NCBI GenBank assembly: GCA_031268255.1
Contig: JAIRXO010000078.1
Location: 1 to 5,499 of the forward strand
DNA from: Spirochaetaceae bacterium
Lineage (GTDB): Bacteria > Spirochaetota > Spirochaetia > Treponematales > Breznakiellaceae
DNA length: 5,499 nt
Reading direction: 5' to 3'
Shown: piece after piece, positions 5,447 through 5,499 of the stretch
Position numbering within the stretch: position 1 is the stretch's first letter
Layout of the letters: each line of letters begins with the position of its first letter
Position numbers and translations under genes: made by a program
Notes under the pieces: model-generated
Database searches by the model: none
Told to the model about the DNA's origin: nothing
What the model saw: the letters and a program-made list of their open reading frames with translations, nothing else

Positions 5447-5499
5447 GGGCGGTTAGCTCAGTTGGTTAGAGCACCAGTATGACACGCTGGGGGTCACAA
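5447..5499 (+). tRNA. tRNA-Val (anticodon GAC), 3' end cut by the window edge
   Basis: The cloverleaf can be read by eye. The acceptor 5' strand is GGGCGGT (5447-5453), followed by T8-A9. The D stem is GCTC/GAGC (5456-5459, 5469-5472) with a GG-containing loop. The anticodon stem is CCAGT/GCTGG (5474-5478, 5486-5490) with a 7-base loop ATGACAC. T33 (5480) precedes the anticodon GAC (5481-5483), which reads GUC and, by wobble, GUU valine codons. The variable loop and the first bases of the T stem (ACAA) complete the visible 53 nt of about 77. The T loop, the acceptor 3' strand and any encoded CCA lie outside the window. Confidence 0.93.

Overview
The window is a piece of a spirochete chromosome, most likely a Treponema-type organism with moderately GC-rich coding DNA (a termite-gut or related free-living treponeme would fit better than the AT-richer oral or GC-different pathogenic species; this is inference). 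The spirochete call rests on three signs. The chemotaxis genes run in the treponemal order cheA, cheW, cheX. The CheA has an enlarged dimerization domain. The CheW carries a C-terminal CheR-like domain. The last two features have been described for Treponema denticola chemoreceptor arrays.

Layout, left to right. (1) Bases 1-922, minus strand: the N-terminal 307 codons of a secreted, probably outer-envelope protein of unknown function. It starts at 922 and runs off the left edge. (2) Bases 923-1014: a short divergent intergenic region with a perfect 14-bp palindrome, a second small inverted repeat, and promoter-like boxes for both directions. Neither flanking start codon has a clear Shine-Dalgarno sequence. 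(3) Bases 1015-3429: cheA, 804 codons, with P1 (His52), P2, enlarged P3, P4 and P5 domains joined by Ala-rich linkers that contain DNA-level repeats. (4) Bases 3442-4779: a 445-codon CheW/CheR-like fusion, 12 bp after cheA and with its own ribosome binding site. (5) Bases 4780-4839: an AT-rich gap holding a perfect 10-bp hairpin and a smaller one. (6) Bases 4840-5307: cheX, 155 codons, a CheY-P phosphatase with the E-x-x-N motif. (7) Bases 5308-5446: no gene seen; it holds an imperfect inverted repeat and a likely tRNA promoter. (8) Bases 5447-5499: the 5' two thirds of a tRNA-Val with anticodon GAC, cut by the right edge.

How the genes work together: CheA, held to chemoreceptors by CheW, autophosphorylates and passes phosphate to CheY. 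CheX removes it from CheY, resetting the flagellar motor signal. The CheR-like half of the CheW fusion probably has a structural role in the array, because several CheR signature blocks are altered. The expected cheY is not directly after cheX, where a tRNA promoter and tRNA-Val are found instead. The most interesting content is this atypical spirochete chemosensory module. It is not wholly new as a system, but the window offers details worth checking: the altered CheR motifs, the hairpin before cheX, the missing cheY and the near-leaderless divergent starts.
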